From positions 62,001 through 126,000 of the forward strand of contig NZ_JAYLLH010000010.1 of assembly GCF_035818635.1 (NCBI RefSeq): DNA of 64,000 nt. The letters are read 5' to 3'. Below, one piece after another: positions 36,138 through 45,541 of this stretch. Below the pieces are notes generated by a model, which was given only the letters and a program-made list of their open reading frames with translations, did no database searches and was not told the origin of the DNA. The DNA is from Mesobacterium_A hydrothermale (lineage in GTDB: Bacteria; Pseudomonadota; Alphaproteobacteria; Rhodobacterales; Rhodobacteraceae). Position numbers and translations under genes: made by a program. Each line of letters begins with the position of its first letter. Position 1 is the first letter of the stretch.

Positions 36138-36154
36138 CTGACTAAAATAGTCAG
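36138..36154. promoter_or_regulatory. Iron-box-like operator palindrome
   Basis: CTGACTA-AAA-TAGTCAG: two perfect 7-base arms around three As, 14 bases ahead of the secreted-protein start at 36124. The TGACTA/TAGTCA arms resemble, from memory, the Iron-Rhodo-box proposed for iron genes in Rhodobacterales. Its position before a PiuC-type hydroxylase unit supports iron-dependent control. No motif score could be computed. Confidence 0.55.
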
Positions 36155-36271
36155 TAATTCATTCCCCCGCTGGCGTCAATCCACACACCGAATCGTGACC
36201 CTCGTGCATAGGGCGTGAAAAACCTGCGCGTGGCAATTGGCGCGCGGCGACGATTGCGGCACTGTACAGGC

Positions 36272-37459
36272 ATGAGCGAAAACGTTGTCGGTACACAGTT
36301 CGTCGGTAAGAAATCGCGCGTCTTCTGGCTGGCGCTGAAGACCGGCATGCTGACCGTGCTGACGTTGGGGTTTTACCGGTTCTGGATGAAGACACGGCTG
36401 CGGCGCTGGTATTGGTCGGCGATCCGTCCCGGGGGCTATCCGCTGGAATATGTTGGCGACCCGTTCGAAAAACTGCTGGGCTTTCTGATCGCGGTGGTAG
36501 TCCTGGCGTTCTACATCGGCATCGTGAACCTGCTGCTGATGTTCCTGAGCTATTCGTTCTTCCAGGACAATTTCGTCGCTTATACCGCCAGTTTTGTTGG
36601 CGTGGTCCCGCTGTGGTTTTACGCGCAGTTCCGATCACGGCGTTACGTACTGGCGCGGACCCGCTGGATGGGGTTGCGGTTCGGGCTGGAACCCGGGGCC
36701 TGGGGCTATGCCGGGCGGGCGCTGCTGTACTGGGGGCTGACCCTTGTCAGCCTTGGCATTCTGGCGCCGCTCATGGTGTTCCGGCTCGAAAAATACATCA
36801 CCGACCGCACCTATTTCGGCACCGAACGGATGCACCAGGGCGGGCGCTGGACAATGCTCTACCGCCCGATGCGGCCACTGATCATTTCGGTACTGATGCT
36901 GATCGTGGCAGCGGTTTTGTTCGTGGCGGAACAGATCGGCCCGGGTACTGGCCTGTCCGTCCTTGGCATGGGCGGTTTGCTCTACGGGTATTTCGCTTTC
37001 AAGGTGAACGGCTTGGCGGTACTGACCCGGCACAAGCACCTGGCCGGCTGCAGTCTTGAGATGCGACCAAGCGCCGGGGCGGTGCTGGGCATCTACGCGC
37101 TTGGCTATGTGCTGGCCACATTCGTGATCGCCATTCCCGGAACCGCCTTGTTCATCCTGCTGCTGGTGGTTCAGTCCCCCGATACCGCCGCCGAACTGTC
37201 GCTGGGCACCGGGGGCTGGGTGGCAGATCAGTCGCGCTGGGTGCTGGTCGCGGTTTCGGCCATGCTGTATTTCAGCATTTTCCTGCTTTGGTCGGCATTG
37301 ACCCATACGTTTGTCACGATGCCAACGATCAAACACTACGCCCGCACGTTGACGCTGATTGAACCAGCCAGTCTGCTGAGCATCACCCAGCGCCCGCGGG
37401 ACGCAGCCGAACAGGCCGAAGGCTTTGCCGAAGCGCTGGATGTGGGGGCATCGATATGA
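36272..37459 (+). CDS. DUF898 (YjgN-like) membrane protein
   Basis: A 395-aa multi-span inner-membrane protein. Conserved features of the family are FVGKKSRVFWLALKTGMLT near the N-terminus, followed by GFYRFWMKTRLRRWYWS, and several later helices. The start at 36272 (MSENVVGTQF) is preferred over an ATG 19 codons upstream that gives an unconserved extension. It overlaps the M48 protease gene by 4 bp (ATGA), so the two are coupled. Function of the family is unknown. Confidence 0.83.
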   Translation: MSENVVGTQFVGKKSRVFWLALKTGMLTVLTLGFYRFWMKTRLRRWYWSAIRPGGYPLEYVGDPFEKLLGFLIAVVVLAFYIGIVNLLLMFLSYSFFQDNFVAYTASFVGVVPLWFYAQFRSRRYVLARTRWMGLRFGLEPGAWGYAGRALLYWGLTLVSLGILAPLMVFRLEKYITDRTYFGTERMHQGGRWTMLYRPMRPLIISVLMLIVAAVLFVAEQIGPGTGLSVLGMGGLLYGYFAFKVNGLAVLTRHKHLAGCSLEMRPSAGAVLGIYALGYVLATFVIAIPGTALFILLLVVQSPDTAAELSLGTGGWVADQSRWVLVAVSAMLYFSIFLLWSALTHTFVTMPTIKHYARTLTLIEPASLLSITQRPRDAAEQAEGFAEALDVGASI

Positions 37460-38577
37460 GCACGCTGTTTCGTACCGACATCGCCCCCGAACCGTACGAA
37501 GAGGCCGCCGAATATCTGGATGGCCACAGCGCCACGCCGCACCCGGTCACGCTGCGCATCGACGAATTGTCGGCCAAGCTGGAAATCATCGGCGAAGACA
37601 TCCGCGTGCGCTGGCTATTGACGGACATCCGCGAAATCCCCGATCAGGCCGGAAATGACATGATGGTGCTGCGCGAACGCGGCAATACCCTGCGTCGGGT
37701 GATCCTGCGCAACCGGTCACTTGCCCCTCGCCTGCCCTACCGCACCCGAAGCGCCCCGGTGACGAACCGGCTGCGGCTGACGGGCTGGGCGTTCGGAGCG
37801 GTGGCGTCGGTCGCGCTGATCATTTTCGTACTGGTGCCGACCATGGCGAACCAACTGGCCAATTTCATTCCCCCTGAAGGCGAACGCGCCCTGGCGGAGG
37901 CCACGCTGGACCAGATTCGCAGCGCGCTGGATGAAACCGGACTCCAGGGTGTGCGCACCTGCACCAGCGTCGATGGCACCGCCGCACTGAAGAAGATCGA
38001 GACCCGGCTGACCAGCGTGATGCCGGATGCGCCGGAGCTGACTGTCTTCGTCCTGGATCACGGCATGGTCAACGCCTTTACCCTTCCGGGCGGATATCTC
38101 GTGTTTTTTCGCGGGCTGCTGGACAACGCCGGCAGCGCCGAACAGGTCGCGGCGGTGTTTGCCCATGAAATGGGGCACGTCATCAGCCGAGATCCCACCC
38201 GACACGCGCTGCGGTCTGCCGGGTCGATCGGGGTGTTGGGACTGTTGTTCGGGGATTTCGCCGGGGGCGCGATGGTGCTGTTTCTCACCGAACGTCTGAT
38301 CGACGCGCAATACAGCCAGGAAACCGAATCGCATGCGGACACCTTTGCCCAGGATCTGCTGATCCGCGCGGGCATCGCGCCGTCAGCCCTGGCCGACATG
38401 TTCGCGCGATTCCGGGCGCTTGGCCCCGAACCGACCGAAATGGAAAAACACTTCCTCAGCCATCCTGACCTTGGCGACCGGATCGCATCGGCCAGGGCCG
38501 CAACGCCTGCAGAGTTCCTGACAGAACCGGTGCTGACCGACCGTGAATGGCAGGCATTGCAGGGGATCTGCGATTAG
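37456..38577 (+). CDS. M48-family membrane metallopeptidase
   Basis: Zinc protease of 373 aa. A cytoplasmic N-terminal part of about 110 residues is followed by one membrane helix (WAFGAVASVALIIFVLVPTM). The catalytic domain has HEMGH at residues 237-241 and a downstream third-ligand glutamate in the YSQETESHADTFA segment. The FTLPGGYLVFFRGLL segment is typical of M48C proteases. Its start overlaps the DUF898 gene, suggesting the two act together in membrane quality control. Convergent with the next gene (4-bp overlap). Confidence 0.88.
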   Translation: MSTLFRTDIAPEPYEEAAEYLDGHSATPHPVTLRIDELSAKLEIIGEDIRVRWLLTDIREIPDQAGNDMMVLRERGNTLRRVILRNRSLAPRLPYRTRSAPVTNRLRLTGWAFGAVASVALIIFVLVPTMANQLANFIPPEGERALAEATLDQIRSALDETGLQGVRTCTSVDGTAALKKIETRLTSVMPDAPELTVFVLDHGMVNAFTLPGGYLVFFRGLLDNAGSAEQVAAVFAHEMGHVISRDPTRHALRSAGSIGVLGLLFGDFAGGAMVLFLTERLIDAQYSQETESHADTFAQDLLIRAGIAPSALADMFARFRALGPEPTEMEKHFLSHPDLGDRIASARAATPAEFLTEPVLTDREWQALQGICD

Positions 38578-39050
38578 CGCGGCGTAACAGGGACCCACAG
38601 TTCATAGGCCATGCCGTCCGGGCCATTGCGCGGATCGTCGGGATAGCATTCGAACACCGCGCCTTCGCGCTGGTGATAGTCCGAGGCCGGCAGCCAGTCG
38701 GAAAACATCCAATCCAAGTCCTGTGGCAGGCGAAAGATCGGGCCGAACCGGCGCAGCACGGCATAGGTGCCGGACGACAGCGTCACCGCACAGGTGCCCT
38801 CGGGCAGGGTCGCCGGAAGTTCAGACACTTCGCGGGCCACGAAATACCGAAACCCGCCGTTGCCGTCCGCCTCGGTCGAGACGCCAAACATGGCACCGGG
38901 CACGGCGTTGGCGATGTCGTAACCGGCGGCAAAGAACGCTTCCCATTGGGCGGGAATCTTGTCGCGGGTTTCCATCGTGTACCGGTCGCCCTGCCCCACA
39001 AGAACACGTTGCGGCATCTCGATGACCTCGGGGGACGGAATGTTGCGCAT
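38574..39050 (-). CDS. GyrI-like small-molecule-binding protein
   Basis: A 158-aa stand-alone effector-binding domain of the GyrI/AraC_E_bind type: MPQRVLVGQGDRYTME near the N-terminus, FGVSTEADGNGGFRYFVARE in the middle and FSDWLPASDYHQREGAVFEC near the end. No DNA-binding domain is present. Members bind small hydrophobic ligands or hydrolyse xenobiotics; the ligand here is unknown. Confidence 0.78.
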   Translation of the reverse strand: MRNIPSPEVIEMPQRVLVGQGDRYTMETRDKIPAQWEAFFAAGYDIANAVPGAMFGVSTEADGNGGFRYFVAREVSELPATLPEGTCAVTLSSGTYAVLRRFGPIFRLPQDLDWMFSDWLPASDYHQREGAVFECYPDDPRNGPDGMAYELWVPVTPR

Positions 39051-39259
39051 GAGCTTTCCCTTGGTTTCACACCTGGGTTGCCCCTGATCTTAGCAGTGTT
39101 TGGGCAAACCGTCGCCCCTTTCCCGAAAAACGCGACGTCGGTTGGCGCTAACGTGACGATTTTGGCCTGTTGCGACGGACCACTGTTGGGTATCACCCGT
39201 CGAAAGATTTGCAGGAGTCGCAGGCCCGCCTGCGCGAAACCAGGAAGAGGAACGCGAAA

Positions 39260-40018
39260 ATGAAGGTGCTCGTACCTGTCAAACGCGTGATCGACTACAA
39301 CGTGAAAGTCCGCGTGAAAGCGGATGGATCGGGCGTCGATCTTGCCAACGTCAAAATGTCGATGAACCCGTTCGACGAAATCGCCGTCGAAGAGGCCATC
39401 CGCCTGAAAGAGGCCGGCAAGGCGACCGAGATCGTGGCCGTGTCCATCGGTGTGAAGCAAAGCCAGGAAACCCTGCGCACGGCTTTGGCCATGGGCGCCG
39501 ACCGCGCGATCCTGGTGGTTGCTGCCGATGACGTGCACCAGGACATCGAGCCGCTGGCTGTGGCCAAGATCCTGGCCGCCGTGGCCAAAGAAGAAGAGCC
39601 GGGCCTCGTTCTTTGTGGCAAGCAGGCGATCGACAACGACATGAACGCCACCGGGCAGATGCTGTCGGCGCTGCTGGGCTGGAGTCAGGCCATGTACGCC
39701 AACAAGGTGGACGTGGACGGCGATCATGCAGTGGTGACCCGCGAAGTGGATGGCGGCCTGCAGACCGTCAAGGTGAAGATGCCCACGGTCATCTCGACCG
39801 ACCTGCGTCTGAACGAGCCGCGCTATGCCTCGCTGCCGAACATCATGAAGGCCAAGAAGAAGCCGCTGGATGAAAAGACCGCCGCCGACTACGGCGTCGA
39901 TGTCACCCCGCGGCTTGAAATCGTGAAAACCACCGAGCCGTCCGAGCGGGCTGCCGGGATCAAGGTAGGCTCGGTCGACGAGCTGGTGGCGAAACTCAAG
40001 GAAGCAGGAGTGGTTTGA
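39260..40018 (+). CDS. etfB: Electron transfer flavoprotein subunit beta
   Basis: Accepts electrons from acyl-CoA and related dehydrogenases as the EtfAB dimer and passes them to ETF:ubiquinone oxidoreductase. It is 252 aa, starts [20 protein letters not shown], and has the signature [19 protein letters not shown] and the ETF-beta stretch [29 protein letters not shown] lies 7-15 bases upstream. Its stop overlaps the etfA ATG by one base. Confidence 0.96.
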   Translation: MKVLVPVKRVIDYNVKVRVKADGSGVDLANVKMSMNPFDEIAVEEAIRLKEAGKATEIVAVSIGVKQSQETLRTALAMGADRAILVVAADDVHQDIEPLAVAKILAAVAKEEEPGLVLCGKQAIDNDMNATGQMLSALLGWSQAMYANKVDVDGDHAVVTREVDGGLQTVKVKMPTVISTDLRLNEPRYASLPNIMKAKKKPLDEKTAADYGVDVTPRLEIVKTTEPSERAAGIKVGSVDELVAKLKEAGVV

Positions 40019-40944
40019 TGGCGGTTCTTCTTCTTGCCGAAGTGACAAACGGCGCTCTGGCGACCGATGCCGTCTCCAAGGCGGTGACCGCGGTTGCGGG
40101 CCTGGGCGATGTGCATGTTCTGGTGGCGGGTCAGGGTGGCGATGCCGCCGCAGCCGAGGCGGCCACGCTCACCGGCGTGTCCAAGGTTCTGTTCGCGGGC
40201 GATCACGGCTTTTGCCACATGCTGGCCGAGCCGGTTGCCGATCTGATTGTCGGCATGGCGGGTGACTACAGCCACATCGCCGCACCGGCCACGACCGACG
40301 CCAAGAACGTGCTGCCGCGCGTGGCCGCGCTGCTGGATGTGATGGTGCTGACCGATGTGACCGCGGTCATTGATGCCGACACTTTCGAGCGTCCGATCTA
40401 CGCCGGTAACGCGCTCCAGACGGTGAAATCTTCGGACCCGGTCAAGGTGATGTCGATCCGGACCACCGGCTTTGACGCCGCCGCAACCGGCAATTCCGCC
40501 CCGGTCGAGGCTGTCGATACGGCAGCCAGCGCGGGCCTGTCCGAATGGGTCGAGGACAAGGTCGCCGAAAGCGACCGTCCGGAACTGACTTCGGCCGGAA
40601 TCGTCGTGTCGGGCGGCCGTGGCGTTGGGTCCGAAGAGGACTTTGCCCTGATCGAAAAGCTGGCAGACAAGCTGGGCGCCGCCGTTGGCGCGTCGCGTGC
40701 AGCGGTCGATTCGGGCTTTGCACCGAACGATTGGCAGGTGGGCCAGACCGGTAAGGTCGTGGCACCCGAGCTTTATGTCGCCGTCGGCATTTCCGGTGCG
40801 ATCCAGCACCTGGCCGGCATGAAGGACAGCAAGATCATCGTGGCCGTCAATAAGGACGAAGAAGCGCCGATTTTCCAGGTCGCTGATTTTGGCCTGGTGG
40901 CCGACCTGTTCGACGCCGTTCCGGAACTGACCGAGAAGCTGTAG
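40018..40944 (+). CDS. etfA: Electron transfer flavoprotein subunit alpha
   Basis: FAD-binding partner of EtfB, 308 aa. The C-terminal FAD domain is clear: [50 protein letters not shown] and the final segment [20 protein letters not shown]. The start is the ATG of TGATG at 40018; a TTG one codon earlier is less likely. The two acyl-CoA dehydrogenase pathway enzymes in this window (mcd and the FAD/GcvT protein) would be plausible donors. Confidence 0.96.
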   Translation: MAVLLLAEVTNGALATDAVSKAVTAVAGLGDVHVLVAGQGGDAAAAEAATLTGVSKVLFAGDHGFCHMLAEPVADLIVGMAGDYSHIAAPATTDAKNVLPRVAALLDVMVLTDVTAVIDADTFERPIYAGNALQTVKSSDPVKVMSIRTTGFDAAATGNSAPVEAVDTAASAGLSEWVEDKVAESDRPELTSAGIVVSGGRGVGSEEDFALIEKLADKLGAAVGASRAAVDSGFAPNDWQVGQTGKVVAPELYVAVGISGAIQHLAGMKDSKIIVAVNKDEEAPIFQVADFGLVADLFDAVPELTEKL

Positions 40945-40969
40945 GCGCGGACGCGGGCCAAAACCCGCC

Positions 40970-41839
40970 CTATGAAATCCGAAGGCCCGCCCCGGTGGCG
41001 GGCCTTTGCGTTGCGGCCAGCAACTCCAAGACCACCGGAGCCAATGCCTGTGCCGCCTCTTGATGGGCCAGCGGCCCCATCAGCCGTTCGGCGGCGGGGC
41101 TGTCGCCTTCGGCAAAGACCATGCCGCGTGTGCCGCGCCCAAGGGCCCGGTCGCTGGCGGTCAGGTCCAGCACGGCATCAACCCGAGGCGTAAGCCTGTC
41201 GACCATCTCGCGGGTGACAAACAACGCCTGTTGCCCATGGTCAGGCATTGCAGAGTCCGGCATCGGCTGCGCTGCGAACCAGGCCAGGACGACGCGGCCC
41301 TGCAACAGCCCGATCAGCCGCACCATCCGCGCGAACCACGAAACCTGAAGCTCTTCGACCACCTCGGCAAATCGCTGCGGACATAGCTGCTGCAAATGCC
41401 CCAGCATGTGGCGTGTAAAGCTGAACTGGGAAAAATCGATGTCCGGGAACAACGCGGTCAGGCGTGACGACGCCCTGAGAAACCTGTCATTGCGGCGCGG
41501 ATGCACGGAATAGAACCGGTTCGACATGTTCGCCGCGCCAAGAATCTGCACCACCGTCACGTCCGCCCCCTTGGCCGCGTTCAACACCTCTGTATCGTTG
41601 AGGAACACGTCTAGACCGGCGTTCATACAGCCGAAATTCACGCAGGTTTTTCCGATCAGCCGTTCCAACAGCGCCGGGTACGGATCGGCGATGAACAGGC
41701 CATAGGTTTCCGTCCCGCCCAGCACAGCAACGAAAGACCCGTCCAGCTTGCGCCGTGGGCCGCGGAACAGCACACGCGAGCCGCCATAGCGGCATGGATA
41801 GTATTCAAGGCCTTCGCGGCCCCCGGCAACATGGTTCAT
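40970..41839 (-). CDS. DUF6473-family protein
   Basis: A 289-aa protein with the segment [20 protein letters not shown] near the N-terminus and [20 protein letters not shown] after it. I associate these with a family (DUF6473) found in Rhodobacteraceae. The GGTETYG motif and the [16 protein letters not shown] stretch suggest an SGNH-like fold, which is inference. Inserted convergently between etfA and hbd; start taken at the second in-frame ATG (41839). Function unknown. Confidence 0.72.
   Translation of the reverse strand: MNHVAGGREGLEYYPCRYGGSRVLFRGPRRKLDGSFVAVLGGTETYGLFIADPYPALLERLIGKTCVNFGCMNAGLDVFLNDTEVLNAAKGADVTVVQILGAANMSNRFYSVHPRRNDRFLRASSRLTALFPDIDFSQFSFTRHMLGHLQQLCPQRFAEVVEELQVSWFARMVRLIGLLQGRVVLAWFAAQPMPDSAMPDHGQQALFVTREMVDRLTPRVDAVLDLTASDRALGRGTRGMVFAEGDSPAAERLMGPLAHQEAAQALAPVVLELLAATQRPATGAGLRIS
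40984..41007 (+). terminator. Intrinsic terminator after etfBA
   Basis: Perfect 8-bp stem GGCCCGCC / GGCGGGCC with a 5-base loop, followed by TTTGCG, 39 bases after the etfA stop. It lies inside the last codons of the convergent DUF6473 gene. Confidence 0.65.
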
Positions 41840-41998
41840 GGCACCCACCCGAATTGTCGTTTCCCACACGCGGAAGAATCGGACACGGGTCTTGCCAATT
41901 TGCTAAAGCGAAAAAGCTATTCGCGTTTTAGCGACCCACCCTTGCAACCGGCTGGTCCGCCTGCCTATGCTGACGCGGACATTGCAAGAGGGGCAGAC

Positions 41999-42874
41999 AT
42001 GGAAATCCAGTCTATCGGGGTCGTTGGCGCTGGCCAGATGGGCAACGGGATTGCCCACGTGATGGCATTGGCCGGGTATGACGTTCTGCTGAACGACATC
42101 AGCTCCGAGGCGCTGGAAAATGCCGTTTCTCTGATCGAAAGGAACCTTGCCCGACAAGCCAGCCGCGGCAAGATCTCTGACGACGAGATGCGGGCCGCCA
42201 TGGGACGGATCAAGACCACGCTGGATCTGCCCGACCTCGGCAAGACCGACCTTGTGGTCGAGGCCGCAACCGAGCGCGAAGAGACAAAGCACAAGATCTT
42301 TGCGGCGCTTCTGCCGCATCTTCAGCCGCACACGATCCTGACCTCGAACACCTCATCCATCTCGATCACGCGGCTGGCCAGCGGTACCGACAGACCCGAG
42401 AAGTTCATGGGGTTCCACTTCATGAACCCGGTGCCGGTGATGCAGCTTGTCGAACTGATCCGGGGGATCGCAACGGATCAGGAAACCTACAAGACCTGTC
42501 TTGGCGTGGTGGAAAGGCTTGGCAAGACCGCAGCCAGCGCCGAGGATTTCCCGGCGTTTATCGTCAATCGCATCCTGATGCCGATGATCAACGAGGCGGT
42601 CTATACGCTGTACGAAGGGGTGGGCAACGTGAATTCGATCGACCAGTCGATGAAACTGGGCGCAAACCACCCAATGGGGCCGTTGGAACTTGCCGATTTC
42701 ATCGGACTGGACACCTGCCTTGCGATCATGAACGTGCTGCATGACGGGCTGGCCGATACCAAGTACCGCCCCTGCCCGCTGCTGACGAAATACGTCGAAG
42801 CCGGGTGGCTGGGCCGCAAGACCGGACGCGGATTTTATGATTACCGTGGCGAGGTGCCGGTTCCGACCCGCTGA
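41999..42874 (+). CDS. hbd: 3-hydroxybutyryl-CoA dehydrogenase
   Basis: NAD(P)-dependent oxidation of 3-hydroxybutyryl-CoA. It is 291 aa: a Rossmann domain with GAGQMGNG at residues 10-17, TSNTSSISITRLAS, the catalytic-histidine segment FMGFHFMNPVPVMQLVE, and the C-terminal helical domain with KLGANHPMGPLELADFIGLD. The start at 41999 is the one that places the Rossmann fold at the N-terminus. Common downstream partner of etfBA in this family; here the DUF6473 gene sits between. Confidence 0.95.
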   Translation: MEIQSIGVVGAGQMGNGIAHVMALAGYDVLLNDISSEALENAVSLIERNLARQASRGKISDDEMRAAMGRIKTTLDLPDLGKTDLVVEAATEREETKHKIFAALLPHLQPHTILTSNTSSISITRLASGTDRPEKFMGFHFMNPVPVMQLVELIRGIATDQETYKTCLGVVERLGKTAASAEDFPAFIVNRILMPMINEAVYTLYEGVGNVNSIDQSMKLGANHPMGPLELADFIGLDTCLAIMNVLHDGLADTKYRPCPLLTKYVEAGWLGRKTGRGFYDYRGEVPVPTR

Positions 42875-42936
42875 CCGTTCGGTTTCGGATCGCGGCGCGA
42901 TCCGACCGGGGAGCGCCTTCTGCGAAAGCGCGCCTG

Positions 42937-42955
42937 TTGGGGGCGCTGCCCCCAA
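42937..42955. repeat. GC-rich palindrome after hbd
   Basis: Arms TTGGGGGC and GCCCCCAA around a 3-base loop, followed by ACCCCCGAGGTATTTGTG. I recall this combination (GGGGGC palindrome, then a GAGTATTT-like word) as an interspersed element downstream of genes in Rhodobacteraceae. It may also terminate hbd, but the U-tract is absent. Confidence 0.5.
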
Positions 42956-43009
42956 ACCCCCGAGGTATTTGTGCAACCAAAGACAGGGGTGCGGGCGCGG
43001 CCTGAGGTG

Positions 43010-43900
43010 TCAGCTGGTTCTGAGGCTCAGGACAATATCGCGCAGCCATGCCACGAATTCGCGCTGCCCACCCTTGAATGCCTTGACCTCTTCGGCGGTG
43101 ATCGGCTGACCGACTACGGGGGCCTGAGGTTTCTTGCATGCGTGCACAACCTCGTGGATCAGCAGGCCCTGCCGGAGGGTTGCCGAGAGCTTGTTCGCGA
43201 TCTGGTAGGCGCGGCTGTTCTGGCCAGGGAAATAGATCGGCACCACCGTGGCGCCGGACCGCTGGATCATCTTGGCGGTAAACGGGTTCCAGCCTGCCTC
43301 GATCGCGGGGCCGAACCAGGTTTCCGACGAGGCCACCACACCGGAGGGAAACAGGACGATCACGCCGCCCTCTGCCAGGTGGTCCATCGCGCGTTTGCGC
43401 ATTGTCAGGCTTTGTTCGCGGGCGTCTTGCTCGTGCGGGAAGGGAACGGGGATCATGTACTGTTCGATTTCCTTCACGCCGGTCAACAAGGAACGGGTGA
43501 GGATCTTGTAGTCTTCGCGCACGCGGCCGATCAGTTCCGCCAGGATCATGCCATCCACCAGCCCGTGCGGATGGTTGGCCACCACGATCACCGGGCCGGT
43601 CGCGGGGATGCGTGCGATCTGTTCGGCCGGGGTTTGCAGGTCAATCTGCATGATGTTCAACGCCTGGCGCCAGAATGCCTGACCTTCGGCGGGGCCCATC
43701 TTTTCGAACTTGCGCACCATGCGCAGCAACGGCAGCTTGCCGGTCAGCCATTCCATCGCGCGGATGGTGTTGGCCTTCCACGGGTTCGTGAAGGTGTTGG
43801 CGTAGCTCAGCTTGCGCTTGTCATAGGGGGCGTTGGCCGGCGCCGTGCCATGCCCGGCACTGTTCTGCGGCGCGCTGTCCACGATACCCCGTTCCGCCAT
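43010..43900 (-). CDS. Lysophospholipid acyltransferase-family protein
   Basis: A 296-aa PlsC-type acyltransferase. The catalytic block reads NHPHGLVD (residues 109-116), with one residue more between His110 and Asp116 than in the classical HxxxxD, a variant seen in the NHPxGxxDG branch. A second block, FPSGVVAS, matches the conserved FPxG. No strong membrane helix is evident. It may acylate phosphatidic acid precursors or an aminolipid; the substrate cannot be read. Confidence 0.82.
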   Translation of the reverse strand: MAERGIVDSAPQNSAGHGTAPANAPYDKRKLSYANTFTNPWKANTIRAMEWLTGKLPLLRMVRKFEKMGPAEGQAFWRQALNIMQIDLQTPAEQIARIPATGPVIVVANHPHGLVDGMILAELIGRVREDYKILTRSLLTGVKEIEQYMIPVPFPHEQDAREQSLTMRKRAMDHLAEGGVIVLFPSGVVASSETWFGPAIEAGWNPFTAKMIQRSGATVVPIYFPGQNSRAYQIANKLSATLRQGLLIHEVVHACKKPQAPVVGQPITAEEVKAFKGGQREFVAWLRDIVLSLRTS

Positions 43901-43937
43901 GTTTCACCACCATCTGCGGGCCCGCACACGGGGGGCC

Positions 43938-44216
43938 CTAGCAGTCTTCTCCGAACCGATTTGCCACCAGCGCCTCGATCGCGTCGGCAAGAGCCGGGGC
44001 GTCGGGACCTGAGGTTTGGACCTCAATAAAGGTTCCCTTCGAGGCTGCCAACATCAAAAGCCCCATAATGCTGTCGCCCGAGGCGGACAAGCCGTCCTTG
44101 CAGACCTCTGCCGTTGCATCAAACCCTTCGGTGACTTCCACCAGCTTGGCCGAGGCGCGTGCGTGCAGCCCCTTTTCGTTCACGATCTTCAGCTTTCGCG
44201 TTACGGAATCAGTCAT
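43938..44216 (-). CDS. ptsH: Phosphocarrier protein HPr
   Basis: Small phosphotransfer protein, 92 aa. The active-site His18 lies in KGLHARASAK and the regulatory Ser49 in SASGDSIMGLLML, the target of HPr kinase. The start at 44216 (MTDSVTRKLKIVNEKG) overlaps the EIIA gene by 8 bp. With no sugar-specific EIIB/EIIC in the window it is likely a regulatory PTS rather than a transporter. Confidence 0.94.
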   Translation of the reverse strand: MTDSVTRKLKIVNEKGLHARASAKLVEVTEGFDATAEVCKDGLSASGDSIMGLLMLAASKGTFIEVQTSGPDAPALADAIEALVANRFGEDC

Positions 44217-44616
44217 GCGGGCCCTGGCTCGGTGAGATGTTCTGGCTGTCGATATACTTGCGCCCGGCCTCCAGCGCCTTGCGCACCGCGTCCGGAACGG
44301 CAAGGTGGCGGCTCTTGGCGAGCTTGATCAGCATTGGCAGGTTCATGCCGTAAAGGATGCGACGATTGGCGGGCATACAAGCCATCAGCGACAGGTTCGA
44401 AGGTGACGCGCCGAACATGTCGGTCACGATCACAACGCCCTCTCCGCTGTCCACCGCATCGGCGGCGGAACAAATCTCGCGCTGCTTGATCTGACGGTCG
44501 TGCCCGGCATCGATTGCGATGGCAATCACCCCTGGCTGTTGGCCCACCACGTGTTCCAGCGCGCTTTGGTATTCGCGTGCCAGGCCTCCGTGGGCGACAA
44601 TAACGATCCCGATCAA
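44209..44616 (-). CDS. PTS EIIA component, mannose (EIIA-Man) type
   Basis: Phosphoacceptor of 135 aa with the N-terminal active site IVIVAHGGLA (His9), the segment VVIVTDMFGASPSNLSL and the strand GMNLPMLIKLAKSR. It stands alone without EIIB/EIIC partners. It is located between rapZ and ptsH in an operon headed by chvI-chvG; in rhizobia the equivalent EIIA-Man is part of a regulatory phosphorelay with HPr kinase. Confidence 0.92.
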   Translation of the reverse strand: MIGIVIVAHGGLAREYQSALEHVVGQQPGVIAIAIDAGHDRQIKQREICSAADAVDSGEGVVIVTDMFGASPSNLSLMACMPANRRILYGMNLPMLIKLAKSRHLAVPDAVRKALEAGRKYIDSQNISPSQGPHD

Positions 44617-44631
44617 GCTGGCGTGCTCCGG

Positions 44632-45537
44632 CTAGGTTGAGGACGGCAGCGGGACGGTGGCTTGACCGCGCCGTTCGATTTCTCGATGCCTAATTGACAC
44701 CTGCCAGCCCTGCTGTGCAAGGCCATGCGCCACCTTTTCCGTTACGGCAACCGACCGGTGTTGCCCTCCGGTACACCCAAAGGCGATGGAGACATGGGCT
44801 TTGCCTTCCTCCTGGAAGGCCGGCAGTAGGAAACTGACCAACCCCAGCGCCTGATCAAGGAACGGTTGGAACCGGTCGTCTTGCTGAACATAGTCGACAA
44901 CGCGCGGATCCTGCCCGGTCAGACTGCGCAGGCCCGGGTTCCAGAACGGGTTGCGCAGGAATCGGCAATCCAGCACCACGTCAGCACCGTGTGGCAGGCC
45001 GCGTTTGTAGGAAAAAGACATCAGCGATACGGCGGGGGCCGACTGGGCGGCAGCGGCAAAGAGTTCCTGCACCCGGGCGCGCAGATCGTGCGGGGTCATC
45101 TGGCCGGTGTCGATCAGCACGTCAGCAAGGGCACGGATCGGCTCCAGTAGCGCGCATTCCCGCGCGATGCCCTCGGCCGGGGTTTCCTGCGGGGCCAACG
45201 GGTGACGGCGCCGCGTTTCGGAATACCGCCGGAGCAGTACGTCCGGGGCACAATCCAGGAACAGAAATTCGGGGGCAACATCGTTCCGCCCACTGAGCTG
45301 GCCAAAGAGTTCGGTCAGCGCCTCTGGCGAAAACTGGCGATTGCGCACATCAATCCCCAGGGCCAGCGGGCGCGGCATCTTTGGCCCGTCCAGCAGGCGC
45401 GGCACAAGGTTCAGCGGCAGGTTGTCGATGGTCTCGAACCCTGCGTCCTCCAGCGCATTCAGCGCGGTCGAACGCCCGGCGCCCGAAGGCCCGGTGACAA
45501 GGATCACACTTTGTCGGTCGCCCAGATTGTCTGTCAT
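44632..45537 (-). CDS. rapZ: RNase adapter RapZ / nucleotide-binding protein
   Basis: A 301-aa P-loop protein. The Walker A motif reads GPSGAGRS (residues 16-23), with Arg22 where Lys is usual. Later family features are YSETRRRHPL, DCRFLRNPFWNPGLRSLTG and FGCTGGQHRSVAVTEKVA. In E. coli it controls glucosamine-6-phosphate synthase mRNA; in alphaproteobacteria its role is less clear. The start at 45537 is 4 bp after the hprK stop. Confidence 0.93.
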   Translation of the reverse strand: MTDNLGDRQSVILVTGPSGAGRSTALNALEDAGFETIDNLPLNLVPRLLDGPKMPRPLALGIDVRNRQFSPEALTELFGQLSGRNDVAPEFLFLDCAPDVLLRRYSETRRRHPLAPQETPAEGIARECALLEPIRALADVLIDTGQMTPHDLRARVQELFAAAAQSAPAVSLMSFSYKRGLPHGADVVLDCRFLRNPFWNPGLRSLTGQDPRVVDYVQQDDRFQPFLDQALGLVSFLLPAFQEEGKAHVSIAFGCTGGQHRSVAVTEKVAHGLAQQGWQVSIRHREIERRGQATVPLPSST

Positions 45538-45541
45538 CGCC

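Noticed and set aside
45468..45495. RapZ Walker A arginine as a loss-of-function change
   Set aside because: GPSGAGR-type P-loops are, as far as I recall, common in alphaproteobacterial RapZ, and the rest of the protein is intact.
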